Shown here: positions 34,264 to 42,829 of the stretch, one piece after another | Layout of the letters: each line of letters opens with the position of its first letter | How positions within the stretch are numbered: the stretch's first letter is position 1 | Assembly (NCBI RefSeq): GCF_036322585.1 | Contig: NZ_AP024600.1 | Location: 5,270,001-5,334,000 of the forward strand | Source of the DNA: Luteolibacter sp. LG18 | Lineage (GTDB): Bacteria > Verrucomicrobiota > Verrucomicrobiia > Verrucomicrobiales > Akkermansiaceae | Direction: 5' to 3' | Length of the DNA stretch: 64,000 nt | Notes under the pieces: generated by a model | The model's database searches: none | The model's input: only the letters and a program-made list of their open reading frames with translations | Told to the model about the DNA's origin: nothing | Program-made: the position numbers and the translations under genes

Positions 34264-34439
34264 GTAGCACAAGCATTCCTTGCTTGTGGGTGGGAAGACC
34301 CATGAAAGCCTGTGCAGATCCAGTCCGCCCTTGAGCAGCCGGTCAGTGGCCAGTGAAAAGAGCTCTTGGTGATCTTCACCGGCCACCAGCCTCCCGCATG
34401 CGGACCGGCTCCGCGCGCAAGTTTGGAAACTTACGCTAC
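34264..34439. repeat. Inverted pair of GTAG-headed hairpins (REPIN-like)
   Basis: The left unit (34264-34288) is GTAG plus stem CACAAGC/GCTTGTG, matching the single unit at 17874. The right unit, read on the minus strand from 34439, is GTAG followed by CGTAAGTTT, CC and AAACTTGCG: a 9-bp stem with one G-T wobble. The heads face outward (GTAG ... CTAC), as in a REPIN. The TAG of the right head is the stop codon of the TPR gene at 34436-34438. The 125 bases between show no gene. Confidence 0.65.
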
Positions 34440-37075
34440 TGCGGAAACGGCGCGTTGCGGAACCGCTCGTACTGCCTCCTCAAATCATCCTGCATCGGGT
34501 CCGCGGCGAGCGCCTTGCCGGACCACTCGATGGCCGCCTTGCGGTCCTTCCTCGCGAACTGGATCTCCGCCTTGGTGTCGAGATAAGCCGCCTGTTGGGG
34601 ACTGGTCGCCAGCGCGCCATCCACCAGTTCGTTCGCTTCATCGAGACGCCTTACCGCCCGCGAAGCCAGCCAGGCGGCCGTGTTCCGCGTGTTCTCACAG
34701 TTCGGAAAAGCCTTCACCAGCGGCATCAGCACCGCCCACGTTTGCTCGAACCACGCGTCATGCTGCTCGACTAGCCCCGCCTTCCGCAGCGCCGGGAAGA
34801 AGTAATCGGCCAGCGATCCATCCGCGCTGAGCAGGCGGTGGCATTGTTGCAGGGTGGCGATGGACGCCTCGCGGTCGGTCTTCAGGCGGGCCAAGGCACG
34901 GCAGAAATCCGCGTTCACCCGCAGACGCAGCTTCAGCCCCGGAGGCGACGACAGGTTCTCATAGCCATTCTGGGAAAGCGCGAGGACCTCCTGAAGGGCC
35001 GCGGCCCGCTTCCAATCGCCCTTCTCCATCGCCGACATCGCATTGAGCTTCATCGACGCGGTCCAAAAGTCGCTCCCCGGCGCTGATACCAGCATCGCAT
35101 GCTCCCACCAGCGTTCCGCGCGCGTGAAATCGCCGCCGAAGGCATAGCCCTGTCCAATGCGGATGCAGGTGATCGGATCGGCCAGCGCCAGCTTGTCCGC
35201 CCACGCGTCGTGCACGCTCGCCTCGGCGTTCTTCCCCGCACGGCGCAGGCAGGCCGCGGCGTAGGCGTGGAACTCGCCCCGGCCTTGGTTCTTTTCCACG
35301 ATCTTCAGCCACAGTTCCGCCGCCCGGTCCCAACGGCCCGCCGCGGTGAGATACTGCAGGTAGTTCAAATAGGAACTGTCCGGATCTTCGTCGGCCACCG
35401 TCAGATCCCACGCCTTCAGGCCGGTCTGGAGATCGTGGGCGGTGGCGGCCAGATCGGCCATCAGGGAAATCTTCTCGGTGGCATCCGCCTTCGGCAGCCC
35501 ATCAATGGCCGCCCAGGCGAGCTTCAGCCAGCGGTTCCTCACCGTGGCGGACTCGGAACCATAGCGGAACAAGGCCAGCATCCCATCGAACCGCGCGGCC
35601 CGGCTGGCTTTCGGATCGAGTTTCTCCAGCCACTCCCACCACTGCTCGATCTGGTCCGCCTCGCTGAAGACATGCGACAGGGCCTCGTGCCATTTGGCAT
35701 CGTCCTCCTTCGCAAAGCCCGTCACCGCCCGCCTCGCCAAGGCTACCGCCCCGGTGCCGGACTCGATGCTCGAGCCCGCCTCACTGCCACCCACCAGCAA
35801 TCCGATGAGATGCAGGAAGGTGTCCGCATCATCGTCCGCCAGCTTCGCCAGCGGCCCATCGAACGCGGCCAGTTCCTTGGTCAGGCCACGGCGCTCCAGA
35901 AAAATGGCCACCGCGGCGAGATCGTTCTGCCGGTCCTCCTGTTCCTCCCCGTCCTGGCCCAGCCCTTTGAAACGCTTCGCGATCCAGCCCGGGAAGTCCG
36001 GCTGGGCGGGATCGAGCCCGAGCGCCCGGTAGGCGTCCGGCAGCCGCTCCAGCGTCTCGAAGTGCTTGAAGGCGTTCACCGGTGAGAGCTTCGCGAAAAT
36101 CGCCTCCGCGGGAGCCGTTTGGCCGAGCAGGAACAAACAGTTCGCGGCCATCCACCGGCTGCCATCGTCCCCGCCACGGGTGTAGGGCTCGAAAGCCTCC
36201 AGGTCCTGCGGCGTCAGCGTCTCCCCCCGCCAGCGTTTCTCCGCGAGCGAGCGATAAAGTTCCCTCACCGCCACCGGACCTTCCCCGCTGTTTGAAAGCT
36301 CCATCCACGGCAGCGGGTCCCCGTCCATCATCGCGCAGGATGCACCGATCTCCTCGTCCTTCGCCGCGGCAGCCGCGGCCCGGGCCATCGCCACATCCCC
36401 GGACACCCGGTAAAGCGCCAGCTCCCACGCCGCCCGGCTGGCACCGGCAGGCGGACGTCCCTTCTCGAGCTCCGCCTTCAGCGCCCCCTGGTTGCGCAGG
36501 AATGCCGCCAGCGGCAGCAATCCCTGGCTATCGTTCGGATTCATCTCCAGGAACGACTTCGCCTCGGCGGTCTTCCCCGCCACCAGCGCCTCGCGGGCCG
36601 CGTTCACCGCCACTCCATCCACCGCCGCGCGGATCTGGTTGCGAATCTCCATGTCCGTCTCCTGCGCATACAGCTTCAGGATCTGGCGCCAGGCACGCTG
36701 CTGGCGGAGTTCATACACCACCCGGAGCTTCTGGTCCCGAGGGGCCTTCGTGAACTTGTCGACCAGTGCGATGATTTCCGGTGGGCTGTCCGGAGCGAGA
36801 TCGAAATCGATGCGGCGCAGCAGATAGCTGGCGCGCTTCACCACCTCCGGATCCCCGCTCTTGATGGCTTCCCGGAGCTTCGGCGTGATCCCCGCCCCCA
36901 TCGCCCACAGCTTGCGCGTGGCCTCCTCCCGGACCTGGAAACTATCGTCCGCCAACCGCGCGATCTCATCCGTCGCGGGATCGCCCGATGGCATGGCGTG
37001 CGAAAACCCGGCACCCAGCGGCCCGGCCACCAAGGACACTGCCGCGAGCACCGCGAAATTCCGGGAGGCAATCAT
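34436..37075 (-). CDS. Large secreted TPR/HEAT-like repeat protein
   Basis: The protein has 879 residues. The start at 37075 begins a signal peptide (MIASRNFAVLAAVSLVAGPL, cleaved near SHAMPS); an upstream ATG at 37111 is possible. Residues about 30-130 contain HEAT-like helices (DDSFQVREEATRKLWAMGAG), and most of the rest is degenerate TPR-like helix pairs (WRQILKLYAQETDMEIRNQI; YLQYLTAAGRWDRAAELWLK; GKALAADPMQDDLRRQYERF). It probably acts as a periplasmic or extracellular scaffold; no catalytic motif is visible. Its stop codon is provided by a REP-like head. Similar large repeat proteins are common in this phylum with no known function. Confidence 0.75.
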   Translation of the reverse strand: MIASRNFAVLAAVSLVAGPLGAGFSHAMPSGDPATDEIARLADDSFQVREEATRKLWAMGAGITPKLREAIKSGDPEVVKRASYLLRRIDFDLAPDSPPEIIALVDKFTKAPRDQKLRVVYELRQQRAWRQILKLYAQETDMEIRNQIRAAVDGVAVNAAREALVAGKTAEAKSFLEMNPNDSQGLLPLAAFLRNQGALKAELEKGRPPAGASRAAWELALYRVSGDVAMARAAAAAAKDEEIGASCAMMDGDPLPWMELSNSGEGPVAVRELYRSLAEKRWRGETLTPQDLEAFEPYTRGGDDGSRWMAANCLFLLGQTAPAEAIFAKLSPVNAFKHFETLERLPDAYRALGLDPAQPDFPGWIAKRFKGLGQDGEEQEDRQNDLAAVAIFLERRGLTKELAAFDGPLAKLADDDADTFLHLIGLLVGGSEAGSSIESGTGAVALARRAVTGFAKEDDAKWHEALSHVFSEADQIEQWWEWLEKLDPKASRAARFDGMLALFRYGSESATVRNRWLKLAWAAIDGLPKADATEKISLMADLAATAHDLQTGLKAWDLTVADEDPDSSYLNYLQYLTAAGRWDRAAELWLKIVEKNQGRGEFHAYAAACLRRAGKNAEASVHDAWADKLALADPITCIRIGQGYAFGGDFTRAERWWEHAMLVSAPGSDFWTASMKLNAMSAMEKGDWKRAAALQEVLALSQNGYENLSSPPGLKLRLRVNADFCRALARLKTDREASIATLQQCHRLLSADGSLADYFFPALRKAGLVEQHDAWFEQTWAVLMPLVKAFPNCENTRNTAAWLASRAVRRLDEANELVDGALATSPQQAAYLDTKAEIQFARKDRKAAIEWSGKALAADPMQDDLRRQYERFRNAPFPQ

Positions 37076-37745
37076 CTCCGTGCAACTTTCGATATTTTGG
37101 CCGGAAATCAATCCAAGAAGGTGGTCGGATGCCCGGCACCCACCGGGTGAACAGATAGCGGATGGCCCGGAAACCGGGAGCCGACGGCGTCCGGCAAGGC
37201 CGCGCGAACAGGAATCCCCATACGGGTAAAGCCGCCGGTGGGCATGGCCCGGTCCTCCCTCGCTCAGCCCCGTCTAAACCGCACTCTGGTTCAGTACGGC
37301 CCGAAACACATCCTGCCGCTTGCGGGAGCGTGAAGGAAATGCCCAGCATGCCATTGATCTTTTTGTTCCGATTTGCAGTAGGTAAGACCGGAGTTTCCAA
37401 ACAACACGGCGACCGCCAGATTCCTGTCCATCGTTGATTGCTGCAATGACTCCAACCCAGAGAGTCCCGAACCGAAGCAAGTGGCATCTCCACCGTAAGC
37501 CTCGATCCAGCGACACCCCGCGGTGATGGCCGCCCAAGGGCCACCTCCCATTCAGCAGGTGCGCTCCGCATTCATTCCAAACGACCGCCACCGCGGCCGC
37601 GATGGCACCGCTTTGTCCATTTTTCCGGACCCTGGCCACCTCCAGCTCCGGGCAGAACCTCCGGCAAGGCGACCGTTCCAGCCTCCCTGCGAACGGTTGG
37701 CTCGCCGCCCCAAAAAACAAACACGCATACCCAAAACCAAAAACC
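37076..37745. other. 670-bp divergent intergenic region with a possible gene remnant
   Basis: The gap lies between the minus-strand TPR gene and the plus-strand metalloprotease gene. On the minus strand an 86-codon frame at 37291-37551 has unusually protein-like composition (NLAVAVLFGNSGLTYCKSEQ), but it has an in-frame stop immediately upstream of its ATG and no ribosome-binding site. A neighbouring frame reads on with VAVVWNECGAHLLNG just before it, so a frameshifted remnant is possible. The rest carries no recognised feature. Confidence 0.3.
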
Positions 37746-38954
37746 ATGATCCCAACCCCATCCAAAACCCTCTCCATTGCCCTCGCCGGCCTGTGCCTGC
37801 TGCCAGGCGCCTCTATGGCGCAGCAGCAATTCCGCATCCTTTTCGCCTGCAAGCCGAACTACGACGTCCCCGGCTACGGCAGTTACAGCATGACCAACGC
37901 GGAGATCGACGCCGCGCGCACCGCCTACCTCTCCACCTTTCCGAAGATGGTGAAGGACCACACCGGAAACGTGGTGAACGTGCGCCCGACCTTCATCGTG
38001 ATGCCGCGCACCCTCACCACCACCGGCCTCTCCCGCGGGGTGAACCAAGCTCCCGTCATTCTCCCCGAGGACATGCCGCCAGGCGACCTCACCGATTACT
38101 ACGGCACCTACGCCAAGGGCTGGTACGACCACAACACCATCTACGCCGGGATCAGCCAGCACATCTACATGGCCACCGGTTACTGCACCCCTTCGAGCGT
38201 CATCTGGTCGTGCCAGAACCGGCGCACCGACCTGAACTACGATGATGATTCGCTGGCCGGAGCCTGGCACGAGTGGCTCCACGGCTGGGAGACCTATTAC
38301 AAATGGGACAAAGGCTACGACACCGGCGGAGTGACGGTCCATAACGCCAGCGACTTCGGCTACACCGCCACCAGCGGCGGGCTGAAAAACTGGATCGGCT
38401 GGTACCGCGACGTCTCGCTACGCACCGTGAACGGCGGAACGGGCGGCTGGGGCCCGCCCGCCTGGAACACCTACGGCACCCCGCGCAGCCGCTTCACGGA
38501 CACTGCGCCAACCCTGGCAGACAACACCTACTACCGCATCGAGGCGCGCCACAGCAGCCGCCCGTTGAACGTCTCCGGTAGCAATAGCAACAACGGCGCT
38601 CCGCTCATCCAGTGGCAATACAGCACTGGCACCGGGTGGAATGAGCAGTTCAAGCGCGTCGACCTGGGTGGAGGCTATTTCGCCCTGCGACCGCGCCACA
38701 GCAATGCCGCGGTGGAGGTGCCCTCCGGCAACATCACCTCCGGCGCACCGGTGCAGCAATACGCCTACAATGGCGGTACCAACCAGCAGTGGAGCGCCAT
38801 CTACCGGGGCAACGGCCACTTCGGATTGATCAATCGCCAGAGCGGCCTGGGCATGAACCTGAGCGGGGCCAGTACCGCCGCGAATGCCTCGGTGGTCCAG
38901 TGGGGTGGCGGCAATGCCGACCATGAACAATTCCGCCTGATCGCGGTTCAGTAA
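37746..38954 (+). CDS. Secreted zinc-metalloprotease-like protein with C-terminal ricin-type lectin domain
   Basis: The protein has 402 residues. The start at 37746 begins a signal peptide (about residues 1-25, ending ASMAQQQ). The catalytic half contains HEWLHGWE: His175-Glu176-x-x-His179 is an HExxH zinc-binding motif, with Glu182 or His199 as a possible third ligand. Residues about 262-402 form a ricin-B/CBM13 beta-trefoil with repeated QW-type units (APLIQWQYSTGTGWNEQFK; NGGTNQQWSAI; ADHEQFRLIAV). It would act outside the cell, with the lectin directing it to a glycan-bearing target. The protease part did not match a family I could name; the upstream open frame from 37602 only adds non-signal sequence. 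Confidence 0.72.
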   Translation: MIPTPSKTLSIALAGLCLLPGASMAQQQFRILFACKPNYDVPGYGSYSMTNAEIDAARTAYLSTFPKMVKDHTGNVVNVRPTFIVMPRTLTTTGLSRGVNQAPVILPEDMPPGDLTDYYGTYAKGWYDHNTIYAGISQHIYMATGYCTPSSVIWSCQNRRTDLNYDDDSLAGAWHEWLHGWETYYKWDKGYDTGGVTVHNASDFGYTATSGGLKNWIGWYRDVSLRTVNGGTGGWGPPAWNTYGTPRSRFTDTAPTLADNTYYRIEARHSSRPLNVSGSNSNNGAPLIQWQYSTGTGWNEQFKRVDLGGGYFALRPRHSNAAVEVPSGNITSGAPVQQYAYNGGTNQQWSAIYRGNGHFGLINRQSGLGMNLSGASTAANASVVQWGGGNADHEQFRLIAVQ

Positions 38955-39061
38955 CCCAGCCGCCACGGCTGCCGCCCGTCGCATTCCATTGCATCACCGG
39001 CCCGCCGGAGTCCACACGCACGGCTCCGGCGGGCCCTTCCGCTCTTCAACCGATCCCGACC

Positions 39062-39907
39062 ATGAAACCCAAATTTCCCTGGCGTCCACTCCTGCTGGTC
39101 ATGGCCATCGCCGCGCCGACCACCCACTTCTTCCTGCCGGGCACTCCCGCGGACGCACCGCACCGACCAAACAGCCCCGCCAGCCACCCACGCGCCGCCG
39201 CGCACGCCCCCAGGCTCGGTGACCTGGCCGCAATGGCTGCCGAGGATCACCGCAACGCGGCTTGGCAAAACCGCCTCCGCTCCATCTTCCGTCAATCCCT
39301 GAAGACCGATCCGCGCGGTGCTGCCGCGCTTCTGGAGCCATTCTCCGGGCAGCCCTCCGAGGTCATGGCGGGACTGGAACTGGCCGCAAGCTGGGCGGAA
39401 ATCGATCCCCAATCGGCGTTCGCCTGGCTGGGTTCACTGCCTGCCTCAAGCATCCGCCAGAGCTGGTATGAAAACGCGGGCACCGCGCTCGGCCGGATCG
39501 ATCCCCTCGGCGCGGTCGACCGGGCGAATCAACTGGCTGCGGGTTGGGACCGCCGGGAATACCTGAAGGCGGTGGTGATCGGGTGGCAGGAACGGGATTT
39601 CACGGCCGCCCTGACCTGGGCCGACCACCTCCCGCCGGGTGATGAGCGCAACGAAGTGCTGATCCCACTCCTCACCACCTGGTCGCAGCGCCAACCGGAG
39701 GCGGCGATGAACTACGTGGAGCACAGCATTCCGCACGGACGTTTTCAGGAGGACGCGATCTTCAATGTGGCCGCCGCCTGGCTAAAAACGGACCCTCAAG
39801 CCATGGCGGCCTGGGCCGGGACCACCGCCTCTGGAGAACTACAACACAAGCTGGGACTGATGGTGCGGGACCACAAAGAAGGAACCGGTCTGCCTTTCTC
39901 CCGATGA
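39062..39907 (+). CDS. Hypothetical secreted/anchored helical-repeat protein
   Basis: The protein has 281 residues with an N-terminal hydrophobic anchor (PLLLVMAIAAPTTHFFL) and a Pro/Ala/His-rich linker. The body consists of repeats around W-x-x-x-DP-x-A (ASWAEIDPQSAFAWLGSL; GTALGRIDPLGAVDRANQL; AAWLKTDPQAMAAWAGT), a helix-pair style frequent in uncharacterised Verrucomicrobial proteins. It follows the metalloprotease gene by 107 bp on the same strand. No function is assigned. Confidence 0.7.
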   Translation: MKPKFPWRPLLLVMAIAAPTTHFFLPGTPADAPHRPNSPASHPRAAAHAPRLGDLAAMAAEDHRNAAWQNRLRSIFRQSLKTDPRGAAALLEPFSGQPSEVMAGLELAASWAEIDPQSAFAWLGSLPASSIRQSWYENAGTALGRIDPLGAVDRANQLAAGWDRREYLKAVVIGWQERDFTAALTWADHLPPGDERNEVLIPLLTTWSQRQPEAAMNYVEHSIPHGRFQEDAIFNVAAAWLKTDPQAMAAWAGTTASGELQHKLGLMVRDHKEGTGLPFSR

Positions 39908-39921
39908 GGCCAAAGGGCGCC

Positions 39922-41280
39922 CTACTTCCCAATACAGAAGCTCGAAAAAATCACTCCGAGCAAATCCTCCGTATCCACCCGCCCCACGACCTCGCCCAAC
40001 GCATCAAGTGCCTCGCGGAGATCGATCGCCGCCAGCTCGGTATCCGTGCGCGGCGGTTGGAGCAGGGCCGAGGCCGCCGCCAGCGATTGCCGAGCGCGGG
40101 ACAGACAGGCCTGGTGGCGCGCATTGATCGCCACCGCATGGTCTCCCCACTCCCCGGTGCCGAGGTGCAGCGATTCCCGGATCACCGATTCCAAACGGTC
40201 GAAACCCTCGTCGCGGTGGCAGGAAATCCGCACCGCCTCCACGCCGGACCAATCGCCATGCTCGCCGAGATCCGCCTTGTTCAGCACCAGCAGATGACGG
40301 GTCCCTTCCGGCACATCCGCCGGGCGGATCGAAGGCCGCGCCTGCCCGGCATCCGCCACCTCCAGCAAAAGGTCGGCCGCTTCGATCTGGCGCACCGTGC
40401 GCCGGATCCCCTCCTCCTCGATCCGATCCCCCGCCTGGCGCACGCCCGCGGTATCGATCAGCCGCAGCGGGATGCCGCCGAGATTCACGGTTTCCTCGAT
40501 GGTGTCGCGGGTGGTCCCCGCCACCTCGCTCACGATCGCCCGCTCGTAACCGAGCAACCGGTTGAGCAGGCTCGATTTGCCGACGTTCGGCTCGCCAAAG
40601 ATCACCGTGCGCACGCCCTCCCGCAGCACCCGCCCTTGGTCGGCGGTGGCCAGCAGCCGGTCGATCGCCGTGGCCACGCGGTCCAGGCGATCACACAGCG
40701 CACGACCCGTATCCGGGTCGATGTCCTCGTCCGGGAAGTCGATGTAGGCCTCCACATGCGCCAGCACCCCGAGGATCTCATCGCGCGCCTCCAGCGTGCG
40801 ACGCCCGATCGTGCCCTCCATCTGCTCCCGCGCCGCCCGCAGCGCCAGCGAGGTCTGCGCGGAAATCAAATCCATCACCCCCTCGGCCTGGGTCAGATCC
40901 AGCTTGCCATTGAAAAACGCCCGCTGCGTGAACTCCCCCGGCCCGGCCGGCAACGCTCCGCAGGCGAGGAAACGCGACAGCACCTCGCGCGTCACCAACA
41001 TCCCGCCATGGCCCGCGAACTCCACCGCATCCTCGCCGGTGAAACTCTTCGGCCCCCGGAACACCGTCAGCAGCCCGTCATCGAGCGTGTTTCCCACCTC
41101 GTCCAGAATCCGGCACCACACCGCCTGCCGCGGCGCGGCCAGCGATGCCCGCCCACCCGTGGCCCGGTCCGCGATGGCGAACGCCTGCGGCCCTGACAAG
41201 CGGATCAACGAAACCGCCCCGGTCCCGGGAGCGGTGGACACGGCGGCAATGGTCGGCGTATGGGAATCGGAAGGCGTCAC
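39922..41280 (-). CDS. mnmE: tRNA modification GTPase MnmE
   Basis: The protein has 452 residues. The N-terminal tetrahydrofolate-binding domain begins TIAAVSTAPGTGAVSLIRLSG. The GTPase domain carries G1 GEPNVGKSSLLNRLL, the TTRDT switch (AGTTRDTIEE), G3 DTAG and G4 NKAD. The last four residues, CIGK, are the conserved C-terminal CxGK with the essential cysteine. With MnmG it installs the 5-substituent on wobble uridines of tRNA. It is convergent with the preceding gene, and a REPIN-like element lies just upstream. Confidence 0.97.
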   Translation of the reverse strand: MTPSDSHTPTIAAVSTAPGTGAVSLIRLSGPQAFAIADRATGGRASLAAPRQAVWCRILDEVGNTLDDGLLTVFRGPKSFTGEDAVEFAGHGGMLVTREVLSRFLACGALPAGPGEFTQRAFFNGKLDLTQAEGVMDLISAQTSLALRAAREQMEGTIGRRTLEARDEILGVLAHVEAYIDFPDEDIDPDTGRALCDRLDRVATAIDRLLATADQGRVLREGVRTVIFGEPNVGKSSLLNRLLGYERAIVSEVAGTTRDTIEETVNLGGIPLRLIDTAGVRQAGDRIEEEGIRRTVRQIEAADLLLEVADAGQARPSIRPADVPEGTRHLLVLNKADLGEHGDWSGVEAVRISCHRDEGFDRLESVIRESLHLGTGEWGDHAVAINARHQACLSRARQSLAAASALLQPPRTDTELAAIDLREALDALGEVVGRVDTEDLLGVIFSSFCIGK

Positions 41281-41291
41281 GGTAGATCGTG

Positions 41292-41397
41292 GTAGCGCGA
41301 AGCTTGGCTTCGCGTGTAGTGGTTAGCCCGGATGATCTGACGACAGCCGCGTTTCGTAAAGCCCCGCAAGACGCACGCGAAGCCAAGCTTCGCGTGC
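41292..41397. repeat. Inverted pair of hairpins between mnmE and the zinc-ribbon gene
   Basis: The left unit is GTAG followed by a perfect 8-bp stem CGCGAAGC / GCTTCGCG with loop TTG (41292-41314). The right unit (41374-41395) is CACGCGAAGC, loop CAA, GCTTCGCGTG: a perfect 10-bp stem with the same stem core in reverse orientation and a degenerate head. The arrangement and the 106-bp length fit a REPIN. It fills almost the whole intergenic gap. Confidence 0.7.
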
Positions 41398-41398
41398 C

Positions 41399-42757
41399 TC
41401 ACTTCCCGGCCTGCGCCGTTTCCTGGCCCCCGAGACCGAGGAACTCCCAGCAGATGAAGCGGCTGACCGTGAGCTGCGGGTCGTCCGCCCCCACCCACTC
41501 CAGCTCCACCGTGGCAGTGCGGGCCTGCGGCCGGGAGTCCTTGGAGCCACGCCAGTTGATCGAGGACAGGGCGCGGCCCGCCTCGGAATCCACCTTCACC
41601 CGGATCCGCGCGGAATCCGAGGTGGTGGCGGGATCGGCCACGCGGTAAGTGCGGGTTCCCGGGGCCGACTTGCCCTCGTCCCCCACATCCTCCACCACGA
41701 ACACCCGGAACACCGCCTTCTGGCCGGGGCTCGGGGTTTCCACGAAGTTTCGCAGCGTGCGGTACTTCGTCTGCGCGAACATGTCCCAATCCAACCGCAA
41801 CCCATCCGGAAAGCGCTTGAAGAACGCCTGCACCCGCACCGGCTCCATCGCGAAATTGGAAGCCCGCGCCACGCTCGAAAGCAGCAGGTCCGCGTCCTCC
41901 AGCCCATACTGCACCTCCAGCGAGGCCAGCGGACGGAAGAACTCCCGCATCTCGAACTGCGGCGGCTGGTCGTAGATCATCAGGAACAGACCGCGCTTCC
42001 GGTCTTCCATGGAAAGCTCATACACCGAAAACGCCTCGGGCGGCGTGTCCGAGTCATCGATGCGCCCCCCGCCATAGAACTCATGGAGCTTCGGCACCTC
42101 GGCCTTCCCCCCCACGATGTAGGGCGCCTTGCCCTCGCTGGTGGAGGCATCGGTGTAGCCGCGCAGCACCTTGTAGGCTTCCCGCTGCCAACCCATGCGG
42201 AGGAATTCCTCCTCGGAGCTCTTCCCCGGTGCGCCGGGAGCCGAGACCTGGCCGAGCGAGCCACTGCTCTTGCCGTAGAAATTGTTCAGGAAATAGATCG
42301 TGCCCGCGCCGCAAGCGACGATGAGCACCAGCATCAGCAGCAGCGCCGGAATCAGGCCGCGTTTCGCGGGCTTTCCCGGAACAGCCACCGCCGCGGTTTT
42401 CGCCGGAGCCTTTTCCGGAGCCGGTTTCTCCACCGGTGGAGCGGCGATCTGGGGCACGGCGGCAGGAGACGGCACGGTCGCCGCGGGAACGGGAGCCGGA
42501 GCAGGAGCCACCGCCGGAGTCGCCGCGGGCTGCGGAGCGGGCACCAATACCGGTGGCGCGGCAGCAGGAACCGGAGCGGGTCCCTGAGACACCGGCGCAG
42601 GACCACCACGGCCCACCGGAGCGGGAGACGTGATCACGCCCCCGCAGTGCGGGCACGGACCGGTGGTGGGAGGCAGATCGATCGGAATGACGATGCGGCC
42701 GTTGCAATGGCCGCACCGGAATTCACGCTGTTGATATGGATCGATCGCTCCCGTCAT
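41399..42757 (-). CDS. Zinc-ribbon membrane protein of unknown function
   Basis: The protein has 452 residues. The N-terminus is a zinc ribbon with paired CxxC motifs (FRCGHCNGRIVI; GPCPHCGGVI). A long Pro/Ala/Val-rich linker follows (about 43-130), then one transmembrane helix (about 134-157). The C-terminal 290 residues form an extracytoplasmic domain with no family I recognise (DDSDTPPEAFSVYELSMEDR; RVFVVEDVGDEGKSAPGTRT). Such cytosolic-ribbon, tethered-domain proteins are common in Verrucomicrobiota and Planctomycetota. Confidence 0.72.
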   Translation of the reverse strand: MTGAIDPYQQREFRCGHCNGRIVIPIDLPPTTGPCPHCGGVITSPAPVGRGGPAPVSQGPAPVPAAAPPVLVPAPQPAATPAVAPAPAPVPAATVPSPAAVPQIAAPPVEKPAPEKAPAKTAAVAVPGKPAKRGLIPALLLMLVLIVACGAGTIYFLNNFYGKSSGSLGQVSAPGAPGKSSEEEFLRMGWQREAYKVLRGYTDASTSEGKAPYIVGGKAEVPKLHEFYGGGRIDDSDTPPEAFSVYELSMEDRKRGLFLMIYDQPPQFEMREFFRPLASLEVQYGLEDADLLLSSVARASNFAMEPVRVQAFFKRFPDGLRLDWDMFAQTKYRTLRNFVETPSPGQKAVFRVFVVEDVGDEGKSAPGTRTYRVADPATTSDSARIRVKVDSEAGRALSSINWRGSKDSRPQARTATVELEWVGADDPQLTVSRFICWEFLGLGGQETAQAGK

Positions 42758-42829
42758 GTATCCCGCCTATCTGACCGTTTCGAATGGTTAGATGACAATC
42801 CCGTTGCTGTCAAACCACGCTCCTTCTCA

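Noticed and set aside
37291..37551. An 86-codon minus-strand frame in the gap upstream of the metalloprotease
   Set aside because: It reads like a protein, but has a stop directly before its ATG, no ribosome-binding site and no recognised family; kept only as a possible remnant.
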